Positions 34,401-44,901 of a DNA stretch of 64,000 nt are shown here, in pieces. The notes under the pieces were generated by a model. That model was given only the letters and a program-made list of their open reading frames with translations, did no database searches and was not told the DNA's origin. The DNA is taken from contig CAJHZI010000876.1 of NCBI GenBank assembly GCA_905160935.1, positions 68,501 to 132,500 on the forward strand, in the 5' to 3' direction. The DNA comes from Enchytraeus crypticus (taxonomy: Eukaryota; Annelida; Clitellata; Enchytraeida; Enchytraeidae). Both the position numbers and the translations under genes were made by a program. Position 1 is the first letter of the stretch, and each line of letters opens with the position of its first letter.

Positions 34401-37400
34401 TTACTTCTACCGAGTCAACGATGACACTCAGATCCTAACCAGCGGTTGGGTCGAAGCCTTCATCTCGACCCTAGCCGGCTACGACCCGCCTAACATCGGC
34501 GTCGTCGGTCCGAACCACTCCGGCGGAAACACGGCGATTCTAACGTATGATTTCGTTTCGCAGCATCATCTGCGTGCGTTCGGGTTCTACTACCCACGGT
34601 TGTTCAGCGATTGGTGGGGCGATGATTGGGTGACCTTAGTGTATCAGCCCGGGAGGTCGACGAAGCTGCATCACATGAAGTTGGCTCATACGCTGGGGGC
34701 GGGACAGAGGTATGGCGTGAGCTGGGAGGTGAGAGATAAGCTACAGGGGCAGGTGGCCAGGGATAAGGTTTCTCTGCAGAGGTGTGGCTTGATAGCATTC
34801 ATTAATTATTGTCTCTGACTGTCTCTCTGTATCTCTCTCTATCTTTCTATCTATATCTTTCTCTCTCTCTCTCACTCTCTTGCTGGGCAGGTGACCAGGG
34901 GTAAGGTTTCTCTGCAGAGGTGTGGCTTCTTGATGGTATTCGTTAATTATTGTCTCTGACTGTCTCTCTGTATCTCTCTCTATCTTTCTATCTATATCTT
35001 TCTCTCTCTCACTCTCTTGCTGGGCAGATGACCAGGGGTAAGGTTTCTCTGCAGAGGTGTGGCTTCTTGATGGTATTCGTTAATTATTGTCTCTGACTGT
35101 CTCTCTGTATCTCTCTCTATCTTTCTATCTATATCTTTCTCTCTCTCACTCTCTTGCTGGGCAGATGACCAGGGGTAAGGTTTCTCTGCAGAGGTGTGGC
35201 TTCTTGATGGTATTCGTTAATTATTGTCTCTGACTGTCTCTCTGTATCTCTCTCTATCTTTCTATCTATATCTTTCTCTCTCTCACTCTCTTGCTGGGCA
35301 GATGACCAGGGGTAAGGTTTCTCTGCAGAGGTGTGGCTTCTTGATGGTATTCGTTAATTATTGTCTCTGACTGTCTCTCTGTATCTCTCTCTATCTTTCT
35401 ATCTATATCTTTCTCTCTCTCTCACTCTCTTGCTGGGCAGATGACCAGGGGTAAGGTTTCTCTGCAGAGGTGTGGCTTCTTGATGGTATTCGTTAATTAT
35501 TGTCTCTGACTGTCTCTCTGTATCTCTCTCTATCATTCTATCTATATCTTTCTCTCTCTCTCACTCTCTTGCTGGGCAGATGACCAGGGGTAAGGTTTCT
35601 CTGCAGAGGTGTGGCTTCTTGATGGTATTCGTTAATTATTGTCTCTGACTGTCTCTCTGAATCTCTCTCTATCTTTCTATCTATATCTTTCTCTCTCTCT
35701 CACTCTCTTGCTGGGCAGGTGACCAGGGGTAAGGTTTCTCTGCAGAGGTGTGGCTTCTTGATGGTATTCGTTAATTATTGTCTCTGACTGTCTCTCTGTA
35801 TCTCTCTCTATCATTCTATCTATATCTTTCTCTCTCTCTCACTCTCTTGCTGGCAGTGACCAGGGGTAAGGTTTTCCTGCCAGAGGTTGTGGCTTCTTGG
35901 TATTCGTTAATTATTGTCTCTGACTGTCTCTCTGTATCTCTCTCTATCATTCTATCTATATCTTTCTCTCTCTCTCACTCTCTTGCTGGGCAGATGACCA
36001 GGGGTAAGGTTTCTCTCAGAGTGTGGCTTCTTGATGGTATTCGTTAATTATTGTCTCTGACTGTCTCTCTGTATCTCTCTCTATCTTTCTATCTATATCT
36101 TTCTCTCTCTCTCACTCTCTTGCTGGGCAGGTGACCAGGGGTAAGGTTTCTCTGCAGAGGTGTGGCTTCTTGATGGTATTCGTTAATTATTGTCTCTGAC
36201 TGTCTCTCTGTATCTCTCTCTATCATTCTATCTATATCTTTCTCTCTCTCTCACTCTCTTGCTGGGCAGATGACCAGGGGTAAGGTTTCTCTGCAGAGTT
36301 GTGGCTTCTTGATGGTATTCGTTAATTATTGTCTCTGACTGTCTCTCTGTATCTCTCTCTATCTTTCTATCTATATCTTTCTCTCTCTGTCTCTCTATCT
36401 ATCAGCTAAGTTTTAGATAAAATTAAATGCTAAATTCTGCTATGTAGAAGTCCAATTAATTATTAGCATAGCTGCTGTTAAATATCAGAAGATTTAAGTG
36501 AAATTCACAAAAAAGACTCTGACGGTCATTTTAACGTTACTAACACATATAAGAAGTTTGAATTCTCATGAAACTCCATTAATTATAAACTAATTTATAA
36601 TAAATGTAAGCTAATAATAAATTGAAACTAGTTTATAACTAAAGCTAAAAGCTAAGGTTAACGTCAGTTTCCTCACTCGAAAGCGATGTCAGTGACGGGC
36701 GAGCCCAGGATGTGAACCCGCTCATACTGATCCGTGGTCGAGTATCTTACCGACTTCGCCACTGGCTCCAGCCTAGAAGAACGGAAGAAGAGAAGTGTGG
36801 AGGCGTTATACACCATGGCACTGCACCTAAGTATTAGTTTATAAATTAGATTCTCTCTCTCAGTGAGAGAGAGAATCTAATTTATAAACTAATACTTATT
36901 TCTATTAAATGTAAACTCATTTCTAATAAATTTAAACTAATTTATGAATAATTTAATTTATAATTTAATAAATGTAAAGAAATTTAAACTAATATGAAAT
37001 ATATTTAGAATAAAGTCTATTTTTTTATTTACTTTCAGATACGTTGCCTATCAAAAGTCACTTCTCGCCGAACCCTCAAATTACACGACCAACGGCAAGA
37101 AGGTCATCGCTATTTCTTTGTTCGGCAGAGACTCGAGACATGCGTGGGGTGCCATTCGTCAGGCGCAGACCATCGCTTGGTATTTCCCAGGCTGGACTTT
37201 CCGTGTCTACATACCCGGTGACTCCCGGGGTCTTCCGCTAGCATTGCCGAGACAAAAACCAGCAAAAATCGATGATAGGTCTGTGACGAGTCAGTCTGTT
37301 TTGACCGGTCTTAAGGAGTTGTTATTTGGTGGTGAAAGAGATGACGCGGTTGACGATGATCTACCTTCGGCTGGCCTTAATACTACGTCTAGTCTTTCAT

Positions 37401-39097
37401 CTGGAAACTCCGGTGGAAATAGAACAACGGAGAGTGGAGGAACAATCGGCGGTTTCGCCGGGGCAGGAAATTCCACTGGAGTCAAGTCCGCTCAGGAAGA
37501 CGGGTTAAGCGCAGAATTGCTCCATGCTTTGATCGTTCCCGCTCGTATACGACATAAGCTGCGTCAGCTTGGCGCCCAGATAGTTCCTGTACCGCTACAA
37601 AGCCGAACACCCGCTCGACTACTGCAATACACCGTCGTCGACGACCCGAACGTCGAAACATTCCTCGTTCGTAGAGCCGATACGAGATTTAGCGACCGAG
37701 AAGCGTCCGCTGTTTCTGATTGGTTGAAGAAGATGGAAGGAGGCGGAGATAACGCGCCATTGGTCCATTGCATGAGGGATCACAGGAACCACTCAACCTA
37801 TCGCGTAGTAGAAGGACTCTGGGGCGCAAATGCAGCGCACGTTCGTAAAATACTTCGGGGTAACAGTATGGCATCGACGCTTGCGACTTTTTTCGCCGGA
37901 CGATCACCCAGTCAGCAATCGCTGACATTAGCGGGGCCGGAGACAAAGACTTTTCTCGACACGATTCTCTGGCCTGCTATTGGTGGAAAGGTTCTCTGCC
38001 ACGAAGGTTACTGCGATGCTACGAAGCGAATTCCAGGGTACGAAAATTTTCCCCAGCAGCGTGTAGGAGACGAGTACGTCGGTAGAAGATTTGACGCCCA
38101 TCAAGAACCGGAGTCGGTAAAAAATTCACAGAGTTATTTAAGCTTAGGCACTCGACCGGAATGTGATGGTAGCGTATTAACGGATGCAGAACGTTCAGCT
38201 GCCGAAAAGTTCATTGATTCGGTTGCAGCAGAATGGGAGAAGATTAAAATTACTTCCTTTCCGCCCTTTGTAGGTGCTGCAGCTGTTCCATCAAATTCTG
38301 CAGCTGTTCCAACTAGTGCAGCAGCTGTTCCACCAAGTGCAGCAGCTGTTCCACCAAGTACCACAGCTGTTCCTCCAAGTCCTGCAGCTATTCCACCAAA
38401 TGCCACAGCTGTTCCACCGAATGCTGCAGCTGTTCCACCTAACGCTGCATCTGTTCCACCGAATGCGGCAGCTGTTCCTCCAAGTGATGCAGCTGTTTCA
38501 ACAAATGCCGCAGCTGTTCCTCAAAATCCTGCGGATGTTCCACCAAATGCTGCAGCTGTTCCACCAAATGCCGCAGCTGTTCCACCAAATGCCGCAGCTG
38601 TTCCTCCAAGTGCTGCAGCTGTTTCAACAAATGCCGCAGCTGTTCCTCAAAATCCTATGGATGTTCCACCGAATGCTGCAGCTGTTCCACCAAATGCCGC
38701 AGCTGTTCCACCGAATGCTGCAGCTGTTCCACCAAATGCCGCAGCTGTTCCACCAAATGCTGCAGCTGTTCCTCCAAGTGCTGCAGCTGTTTCAACAAAT
38801 GCCGCAGCTGTTCCTCAAAATCCTATGGATGTTCGACCGAATGCTGCAGCTGTTCCACCAAATGCCGCAGCTGTTCCACCAAATGCTGCAGCTGTTCCAT
38901 CGAATGCTGCAGCTGTTCCACCAAATGCCGCAGCTGTTCCTCCAAGTGCTGCAGCTGTTCCACCGAATTCCGCAGCTGTGCCGCCAAATGCGGCAGCTGT
39001 TTCATCTAATATTATCCCCTCTGTAGCAGCTGGAGCTGTTCTTTCAAACACAACGCCTGTGCTCACAGCTAATGCTACAGCTGCTGCAGCTACGTAG
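31485..39097 (+). CDS. Type II membrane glycosyltransferase-like protein with C-terminal heptad tail, 1035 residues
   Basis: Exons 31485-31686, 32969-33320, 34287-34781 and 37039-39097 (stop TAG); phases 1, 2, 2 match, total 3108 nt. An in-frame TAG at 31479 precedes the ATG. Residues about 13-30 (RLVLFIVTLYLVGFYAVY) form a signal-anchor, implying a Golgi/ER lumenal body. Exons 2-3 hold one module: KFQLFYTFMPTFCKTA, YKYSFYLAYDHTDQLFS, then YFYRVNDDTQ (about residue 229), IGVVGPNH and WWGDDWV, typical of a GT-A-like fold with an acidic DD pair. Exon 4 begins a second module (VIAISLFGRDSRHAWGAIRQ, YFPGWTFRVY, DDPNVETFLVRRADTRFSDR, HCMRDHRNHS, WPAIGGKVLCHEGYC, DEYVGR). Residues about 761-1005 are roughly 35 heptads of the AAAVPPN type. 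I recognise the two modules as recurring together in unnamed invertebrate and protist proteins; substrate and activity are unknown. The tail may act as a Pro/Ala-rich stalk. Confidence 0.72.
31690..31820 (+). mobile_element. Family I LINE 3' end directly after exon 1 donor of the GT-like gene
   Basis: TTTGGACTGGATTCTTGG, TTGTCTCGATAGTGCTCC and TAGCACTGTAATTGTTG. It starts within a few bases of the splice donor at 31687. Confidence 0.65.
32295..32525 (+). mobile_element. Family H repeat in intron 1 of the GT-like gene
   Basis: GGTTGGACCACTGCAGAATA, GTAGACGTAAAAGGCGATTA, GAGGAAGGCAATGGGAAAC and CCCAAGCTATAGGCTACAT. It extends the family further 5' than other copies. Confidence 0.62.
32580..32990 (+). 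repeat. Reiterated acceptor of exon 2 (GT-like gene)
   Basis: CATTCTTGCAGGTGTAGACA or a close variant ends its AG at 32588, 32757, 32826 and 32968; only the last leads into the full exon. The third copy carries about 25 nt of exon. Between copies lies GATCCTGCTGGATATTGTCA text and ATTTAAATT runs. Confidence 0.85.
33249..33465 (+). repeat. Duplicated exon 2 donor region (GT-like gene)
   Basis: CAGCTCTTCTCTAAGAAATC to GAGACGACCAAGAGGTAAGC is repeated at 33360-33450, where the donor is changed from GTAAGC to GTCAGC. About 95 bp per copy. Confidence 0.88.
33560..34350 (+). repeat. Reiterated acceptor of exon 3 (GT-like gene)
   Basis: Four imperfect copies (33569-33660, 33838-33935, 33950-34049, 34090-34190) of the true acceptor block 34270-34350: TTGATTCA..CAGCCTATGC, CACCTCACTACACC, CAATGCTC and CTGGTAAACCAGC. 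Spacers are TGAT-type microsatellite. Confidence 0.85.
34740..36400 (+). repeat. 12-copy minisatellite (about 138 bp unit) made from the exon 3 donor region
   Basis: Units start at about 34812, 34952, 35090, 35226, 35364, 35502, 35641, 35780, 35916, 36053, 36192 and 36331 (GTCTCTGACTGTCTCTCTG). Each contains GTAAGGTTTCTCTGCAGAGG and GTGTGGCTTC, the exon 3 end and its GT donor, plus CT-rich intron. The first unit overlaps the true donor at 34782. Confidence 0.9.
36640..36773 (-). mobile_element. SINE family A
   Basis: Reverse copy, TTAACGTCAGTTTCCTCACT to GCCACTGGCTCCAGCC. Lies in intron 3 of the GT-like gene. Confidence 0.85.
36775..36900 (+). mobile_element. RTE-like LINE end fused to a palindrome
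   Basis: GAAGTGTGGAGGCGTTATAC, CACCATGG and CACTGCACCTAAG are the RTE-like end (+). It merges into a perfect 71-bp palindrome at 36828-36898. A SINE-A copy in reverse orientation abuts on the left. Confidence 0.65.
36828..36898. repeat. Perfect 71-bp palindrome
   Basis: 35-bp arms (TAAGTATTAGTTTATAAATT, then AGATTCTCTCTCTCA) with a single G at the centre (36863). In the last intron of the GT-like gene, about 140 bp from the exon 4 acceptor. Confidence 0.92.
38263..39010 (+). repeat. 21-bp coding repeat, about 35 heptads
   Basis: Unit encodes AAAVPPN. A higher-order block with AAAVSTN, AAAVPQN, P(A/M)DV appears three times, so groups of heptads have been duplicated together. Because 21 is a multiple of three and the unit lacks stops in most frames, five reading frames stay open here; only the frame joined to exon 4 is protein. 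Confidence 0.92.
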
Positions 39098-39660
39098 CGA
39101 CAGCAGCAGCTGCTGCGTAGCGAATATACTCCACTATGTTGATAGGCTGTTGGATTCTTTTTAATTCATTGTATTATACAATCAAATCAACTGCTTCGAC
39201 TGCTTAGGGGCGACCACAGTACAAAGCAGGTGTTGTTATATGTCATTCTAAAAGTTGTGATAGAGTATTGAATGTATGAGAAAGAAAAGTCAGGTTAAGA
39301 AATATCTAGTGTGGTGTCATATGCCATGACCTGCTGTGGTATTGTATAGCTCCAGAATAGCTCCTGTACTATCAGGTGGTATGTGATCATAGCGTGTTGT
39401 GGTAGATTTACTATATACATTAGAATATCCAGCCGTGATATAATATATACTAGAATATCCAGCCGTGATATAATATACACTAGAATATCCAGCCGTGATA
39501 TAATTATATTCTAGAACACCTGCTATGGTATTGTTTACTGTGAAATACAGAGAAAGACAGAGAGAGGTGGAGTGAGAGAGAGAGAGAGAGAGAGATAGAT
39601 AGAGAGAGAGGGGGAGTGAGAACATTTGCATGAGTCATACTCATTAATCTCGTTAGCAGA
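39098..39660. other. 3' flank of the GT-like gene
   Basis: Contains four to five imperfect copies of TAGAATATCCAGCCGTGATA (39410-39525) and a (GA)n stretch 39545-39610. Confidence 0.6.
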
Positions 39661-39764
39661 AGCATCTAGTTATAGTGGAATGAAATATTGCAGTTTTATG
39701 CAAATAATGACGATTCTAAAAATTAACGAATGTTCTGTACCCATTGAGGCAATCGAGTCAGATT

Positions 39765-39956
39765 TCTGACGAATGGTCGGCCATGAGTCTACTAAATGGA
39801 AGGAAAAAGAGGCAGAGGCAGACCGAGATTAGGTATGTTAGATGATTTAAAGACCCATTCATATGTAGAAAAGAAGAGGAAAGCGGAAGACAGAGAAGAG
39901 TGGAGGCGTTATATACCATGGACCTGCCAATAAACAGTGCACTAAGAGAGAGAGAG
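39765..39956 (+). mobile_element. RTE-like LINE 3' end fragment
   Basis: Sequence encoding MEGKRGRGRPRLGMLDDLKT-like text, then GAAGAGTGGAGGCGTTATA, CCATGGACCTGCC and CAGTGCACTAAGAGAGAG. Matches 48925-49085. Confidence 0.8.
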
Positions 39957-40315
39957 AATCTACTTTATCCAAATTGTTTGGTTCTCTATTTACCGTCAGA
40001 TTATATACTATGCTCGTCAGCAATACGTTCTTAGTATTGTGCACTCTTTATTCTTACAGAAATCATGGAAATCAGGCAAATCCCTTCACTAATCGCGTCC
40101 GTAACACAGCGGGTTAGTTTCCAGACAGTGATTAGATTTAATCTAATTGCATTAATTAAATTAATTTATTTAATGTATTAATTAAATTAATTAATGTAAT
40201 TTAATTAAATTACATTAATTAATTTAATCATGTCCGCTCTGTTTCTGGGAGAAACCGTTTAACCTCTAGTCTTTACCAGGACTCGGTGTCTTTGTTCGGC
40301 CAATTTTTTTATTTT

Positions 40316-40365
40316 CGTTCGGCCAATTTCGTGAAAACGAAAATGTTGGCGAAATTGGCCGAACG
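40316..40365. repeat. Inverted repeat, 16-bp arms
   Basis: CGTTCGGCCAATTTCG and its exact reverse complement with an 18-nt spacer; a third partial GTTCGGCCAATTT lies at 40294. Adjacent AT-rich inverted ATTAATTAAATTA blocks occupy 40130-40230. Confidence 0.8.
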
Positions 40366-40949
40366 GAAAAATGACCAAAATTGACGGAAATGTTAGTTAA
40401 CTTTGCTGGATCTTAGTCCTAGTGGACGCGAATATTCACCTTTAAACTGATGTGATGGGTAAAGAATCATGGTGGTTCAATTTGTTGATTTCTGTGTATT
40501 CCCAATATTCGTCGTTTCATTTCCGTTGCCAAATTTCTGAACTATAATTGCAATTGTTGCTGCTGTAGTATACACTTGTATTTCTGTAGTATTGTTTCGG
40601 AGTCTATGTTGGCCGTACTGGATGTATTTATAAACTTGGGTGATTGTATTGTGCTTCAATGTAGAATTAAAATGAACGATGATAATGACAGATTATGCTA
40701 ATCCTCCCCTGTCGCTTGCGTGTATTTCTAACCATTGCATTAATTTTCACCATCTCTATAAATTATTTATTTATTTTAAAATAGTCTGTTCTGGCAACTA
40801 ATCTGCTTTAGTTCTTCTTTCAACTATATGTTTGTTAGAAGGGAGTTTCAAAAAAGGAGTTTCAAATATGTTTGTTACAAAGGAGTTTTGTTAGAAAGTT
40901 GTTTCAACTACTTCTCTTTATGTTCGTTAGAAAGGTATTATAGAGTCAG

Positions 40950-41080
40950 GTTGTTTGGCCGAATGGATAGCATACTTGCCTGAGAAGCAGCTGGCCATCA
41001 TCGGTGTGAGTCTCAGCAAGACCGTCTCTGAAATATACCCAATGATGTGAAAACAGACGTTAAACTTTACAGCTTTTTAA
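40950..41080 (+). mobile_element. SINE family B
   Basis: TTGTTTGGCCGAATGGATAG resembles an A box; GTGAGTCTCAGC is a weak B box; the end is AACAGACGTTAAACTTTAC. The terminal ACGTTAAA is shared with SINE A and the CR1-like LINE. Confidence 0.62.
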
Positions 41081-41084
41081 CGCT

Positions 41085-41220
41085 CTCTTGTGGTCTCTGT
41101 GTACTCAGTCGTCATCGTGTGGTGCTTTGGCGCCTGTTTTTGCAGAGTGTGCAAGCGTAGTCCCTGACATTGCCTTGTGGCGTGGAACCGGCCGTTAAAT
41201 TCTTATTAATTGATTGAGAC
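41085..41220 (+). mobile_element. CR1/L2-like LINE 3' fragment
   Basis: Matches the 3' UTR of the CR1-like LINE (CTCAGTCGTCATCGTGTGG, then GGAACCGGCCGTTAAATTC and ATTG-type end). More diverged than the 638-1287 copy; directly follows a SINE-B copy. Confidence 0.8.
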
Positions 41221-41279
41221 GTAATATGTTTTGCAGTAATACAGCAGCTAGCCCATATAGGTATGAAGCGCGCTTAATG

Positions 41280-41345
41280 CTAAAGCTAGAAAAGCCAAGT
41301 TTAACGTCAGTTTTCTACTCGATAGCATGTCAGTGATGGGGGGGG
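41280..41345 (-). mobile_element. SINE family A 3' fragment
   Basis: GTTTAACGTCAGTTTTCTAC and AGCATGTCAGTGATGG; only the 3' domain remains. Confidence 0.6.
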
Positions 41346-41454
41346 CACTAAAAATTTAGAGAAATTTTTACATAGGCATAATATGCTACTGTCTCTTTAT
41401 CCATTCCATGATTTAATTCGTTTATGATAACTTTATTTTTGAAACGACCATTTC

Positions 41455-41695
41455 TTCAGCAGTGTACGGGCTGGTAACCGGTCTTCAAGACTGCTTTACA
41501 CCTTTTTGGCACGTTCTAGTAATCCTTTCATGTTTAATCGTGTCTTTACTGTTAATAGCGCCAATTGTCAGCAAGTTTTTGATACATGATTAACCTTCCT
41601 GAGGCCTTAGGATATATACTTGTTGACTGACCTGGGCTTTAAACCCAGGGCACTTGTTTTCGATGTGAATACTCTAACTGTTGCATCAAACCCCT
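41455..41695 (-). mobile_element. SINE family D
   Basis: Reverse copy: GGTAACCGGTCTTCAAGACT, GCGCCAATTGTCAGCAAG, then CTGGGCTTTAAACCCAGG and ACTCTAACTGTTGCATC. Confidence 0.72.
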
Positions 41696-42049
41696 TTCGC
41701 AAATGACCTCGTTATATCGTAGTCTTCGGGAAGGTCTTTATTATTTCTGTTGCATAATAAAACAACGAAACAATGAAAACAGAAAATAAGAGAGGAAACT
41801 ATGTAGCACATGTGGTATGTCATGTGCGTAACTACGCGAACAAAAAAATAAAAAATAAATAAAATAAAATTAGTAAGCTTGAGACTTGAGCTTGTGGCCT
41901 CCTGCTTAGCAGGAAAGTGTTTTGTGCATTGAACCATATGACGTGGTGTTGTCTAGTATTCAGAACTGATTTAATCCCGATTTATATTCATAACGTATTT
42001 ATAAGATGTTTGTAAGATATCAATACTCGTAACTTACTGAAGAGTGTTC

Positions 42050-42215
42050 TACAATACCAATCAATACATTCGTATTTAGTATTATGTACACTATTAATAC
42101 TTACGTATTTAGTATTGTCCAGAATACTAATACATACATATTTAGTACTATCAACAATACTAATACATATTTAGTATTATATACAGTACTAATACATATG
42201 TATCATTATTGTTGT
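42050..42215 (+). repeat. AATACATA..TTTAGTATT degenerate repeat
   Basis: Repeated ATTTAGTATT and CTAATACATA blocks of about 40 bp. Confidence 0.65.
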
Positions 42216-42289
42216 TGTTGTTATTCGCTCAATTGTAAAGATACCCTGCTAGAATATTTAGAATATTGATTGATTGAATATTGATTGAT

Positions 42290-43090
42290 TGATGGACTGT
42301 TCTAGTGTCGGTTGGTAAATTAATTGTGTTATAGTCTGTTTTAAAACGTGTTTGATTAGTTGTGTGATCGATTAATTTGTTGATTGATTGACTGTTGTGT
42401 GTAAATTAATTTATTGTGGTAATTATTTTAAATGTAGTTGATTAATGATTGATTGGTTGATTGTCAATTTTGAAGTTAATTTGTTTGAATGGCGCGTCGA
42501 CACATTGATTTCGACCATTTTGTTGTAAACTTTAAAATTGCTGATAGGTTGAAAGGGACGAAGGGACGCATATAATTAGTTATTTTCAGATAAAAATTAA
42601 TTAATGCATAAATTTGTTACAGGAAGCTGGGCGCTTTTCTTTTCAGCATTACTATAAATAAATAATTAAATGTTAGCTTTAATGTAACAAATTAGATTGG
42701 ATTAGATTGGATTTTAGCAGAGGTTAAAATGGTAATTAAGAGCTATGGTAGTGTAATCTTCTCCTATTTTATTATCACCATCCAAGAATTATTTTTTAGT
42801 TAGTTGATAGAAACATTCTTCCAAATATATTAGATTGTTATTTAACAAGCATATAGAGTACATCCCTTCAATATCAATTTGACAGTGTTTATATGTCTCC
42901 GCTCTCACTACGAAATTATGAAAAAGCTAAATGTCGACCATTTTTTTGCTCTATGTTTGTTTTGCTAGGATGTTCCAATATGTGTATATATTGTGTAGTC
43001 AGATGCTAGAATTGGGGCAGGTAATGGTAGTATAGAACAGAATATTGTTGTATTACTTTTGTATTCAGTATACGGGTTCTGAATAGCCGT
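42290..43090. other. Gene-free A/T-rich sequence
   Basis: TGATTGATTG runs at 42260-42460, then unique sequence with no open frame of note. Confidence 0.45.
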
Positions 43091-43097
43091 ATACCCG

Positions 43098-43355
43098 TTC
43101 CCTGACATCATCCCTGGATGAGGAAACGGACGTTAAACCTTTATTATTATTATTATTATTATTCCTGTTCTGATCGTCCCTGACATCATCTTGGAGAAGT
43201 CCCTGACACCATCCTTGGATGAGGAAACGGAAGTTAAACCTTTATTATTATTATTATTATTATTACTCCTGTTCTGAACGTCCCTGACATCATCTTGGAT
43301 ACGTCCCTGACACCATCCCTGGATGAGGAAACGGAAGTTAAATCTTTATTATGCA
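43098..43355 (+). repeat. Three tandem family G 3' ends
   Basis: Units 43103-43165, 43168-43265 and 43278-43352, each with GTCCCTGACA, GGATGAGGAAACGGA, GTTAAA and a TTATTATT tail. Looks like a tandem duplication of one inserted tail. Confidence 0.7.
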
Positions 43356-43499
43356 CGTTTAGTGTTTGACGACTAGTGAGTGATGTACATATTTCTTCTT
43401 GTATTTGTTATTGCGATTATTCTTATAATTTCAATTAATTTGTGATAGCATCTAGAAAACAAGAATGGTTATTTATCGGACCATCTATGTGTTTGTTGA

Positions 43500-43645
43500 G
43501 GAGGGCAAAGGGAAACAACCTCAGACGCCATATTATTCCCAAGCTGTAGGCAATATGAGGCGTGGATAAGGCGTAATCTTTTTTATAAGAGATTAACTCG
43601 TTAATCGATGGAGTGCTCTTTAGGAAGCGTGAAAGCTGCATGTGA
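43500..43645 (+). mobile_element. Family H repeat
   Basis: GGCAAAGGGAAACAACCTCA, CCCAAGCTGTAGGCAATAT and ATGGAGTGCTCTTTAGGAAG. Confidence 0.6.
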
Positions 43646-43649
43646 GTAG

Positions 43650-43825
43650 GAATTTCTATCACTTTTAATACCACATGTTTAAACCGTTAGACAATTTAGA
43701 CCATTTTTCGTATAACTAGTCCAATGAATGTCCAAGATTTTACTCTCAGATCAGCGCAACTGGGATTCGAACCCACGAGAGTTCAATTTACATCAGGATC
43801 TGTCATATAAACTTTTAAACAATTG
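43650..43825 (-). mobile_element. SINE family C
   Basis: TATCACTTTTAATACCACAT at one end and ACTGGGATTCGAACCCACGA (reverse B box) at the other; the tRNA head is partly lost. Confidence 0.78.
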
Positions 43826-44064
43826 ATTTAAAATTTAACGGATTAATTGTTATTAAAGGATTTGTTAAGGATTTACAATTGTTTAAGATTTAATCGGATT
43901 TAGAGTTGATAGTTTCAAATGTTAATTACTAATTCCAGCAGCTGCTGTTGGTATGCCGCGTCCGTCAGGATTATGATGTATCAGGGAATTCTGAGGTGTT
44001 TGTCATTTTTACTTGCTTCACTACTAATTATATCAAGATTAAACCACTGTCAATAACTTTGTTA

Positions 44065-44074
44065 GATTTTGATA

Positions 44075-44118
<44 letters not shown>

Positions 44119-44480
44119 AGTACCTATTGGCAGGTCCATGACATGTAACTTCTCCATATAATCTTATTCTCTACCTATCCCTTCATATCAACGTATGAAT
44201 TACATAGTCTATCAAATAATCCAGCATCCCAAGTCTCAGTCTCCCTCTAATTTTTTGCTTCTATACTTCTATTTTGATGTTATAGAATTAATATTGAGTT
44301 GATTCTCTCTGTTTCTCTGAGTTGGGCCTAACGGCAGGTCCATAGCATATAACTCTTTCAACCAAATCTATCCTCAGCCTTCCCTTTCATCTCTAAGAAT
44401 TCGTTATTAAAATATCTAGCATCCCTTGTCTTTGTCTGCCTCTAACTCCAATTCCTTGCATTGATTACATACACCTACAA
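44065..44480 (-). mobile_element. Two RTE-like LINE 3' fragments in tandem
   Basis: First unit 44065-44270 (CT repeat, then CAGTACCTATTGGCAGGTCC), second 44300-44470 (GTTGGGCCTAACGGCAGGTC). Both are reverse-strand copies of the RTE-like 3' end with different divergence. Confidence 0.68.
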
Positions 44481-44767
44481 TCAATTTTAGATTGCTTTAG
44501 TCTTTATTTCGATTATATAGAGCAAATATAATAAATATAGATAGATATTTTATTTTCACGAAAATCACAATGACACTATACAACCTGCATAGAAAGACGT
44601 GAAAAATGGACATACAGGCCCGAAGGCTCTGACGCATGCCCACATATAGGCCTAATAATGAACAGAATTTTAACAATTATCTTTCTCAGAACAGTAATCA
44701 ATTTTATATCTAAATCAACTTCCACTCCATCATCAGAAAAGTACAGAGCATATTTAGCTTAAATAAA

Positions 44768-44901
44768 CCAACTTAAATATAACTTAAATTAATGCTGTAA
44801 AGCTAATATAACTTAAATTAATGCTGTAAAGCTAATATAACTTAAATTAATGCTGTAAAGCTAATATAACTTAAATTAATGCTGTAAAGCTAATATAACT
44901 T
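44768..44901 (+). repeat. 29-bp tandem repeat, about 4-5 copies
   Basis: AACTTAAATTAATGCTGTAA plus AGCTAATAT units, nearly identical, ending exactly at the TIR element at 44902. Confidence 0.88.

Noticed and set aside
38134-39066. Long open frames overlapping the heptad region on both strands (LFHQMPQ-, EQLRHLVEQ- and GGTAAAF-type proteins)
   Set aside because: They are by-products of a 21-bp repeat that lacks stops in other frames; only the frame joined to exon 4 fits the gene.
41686-41937. Small protein (83 codons, minus strand)
   Set aside because: Overlaps a tRNA-like/SINE border and a low-complexity A/T stretch; no evidence of selection.
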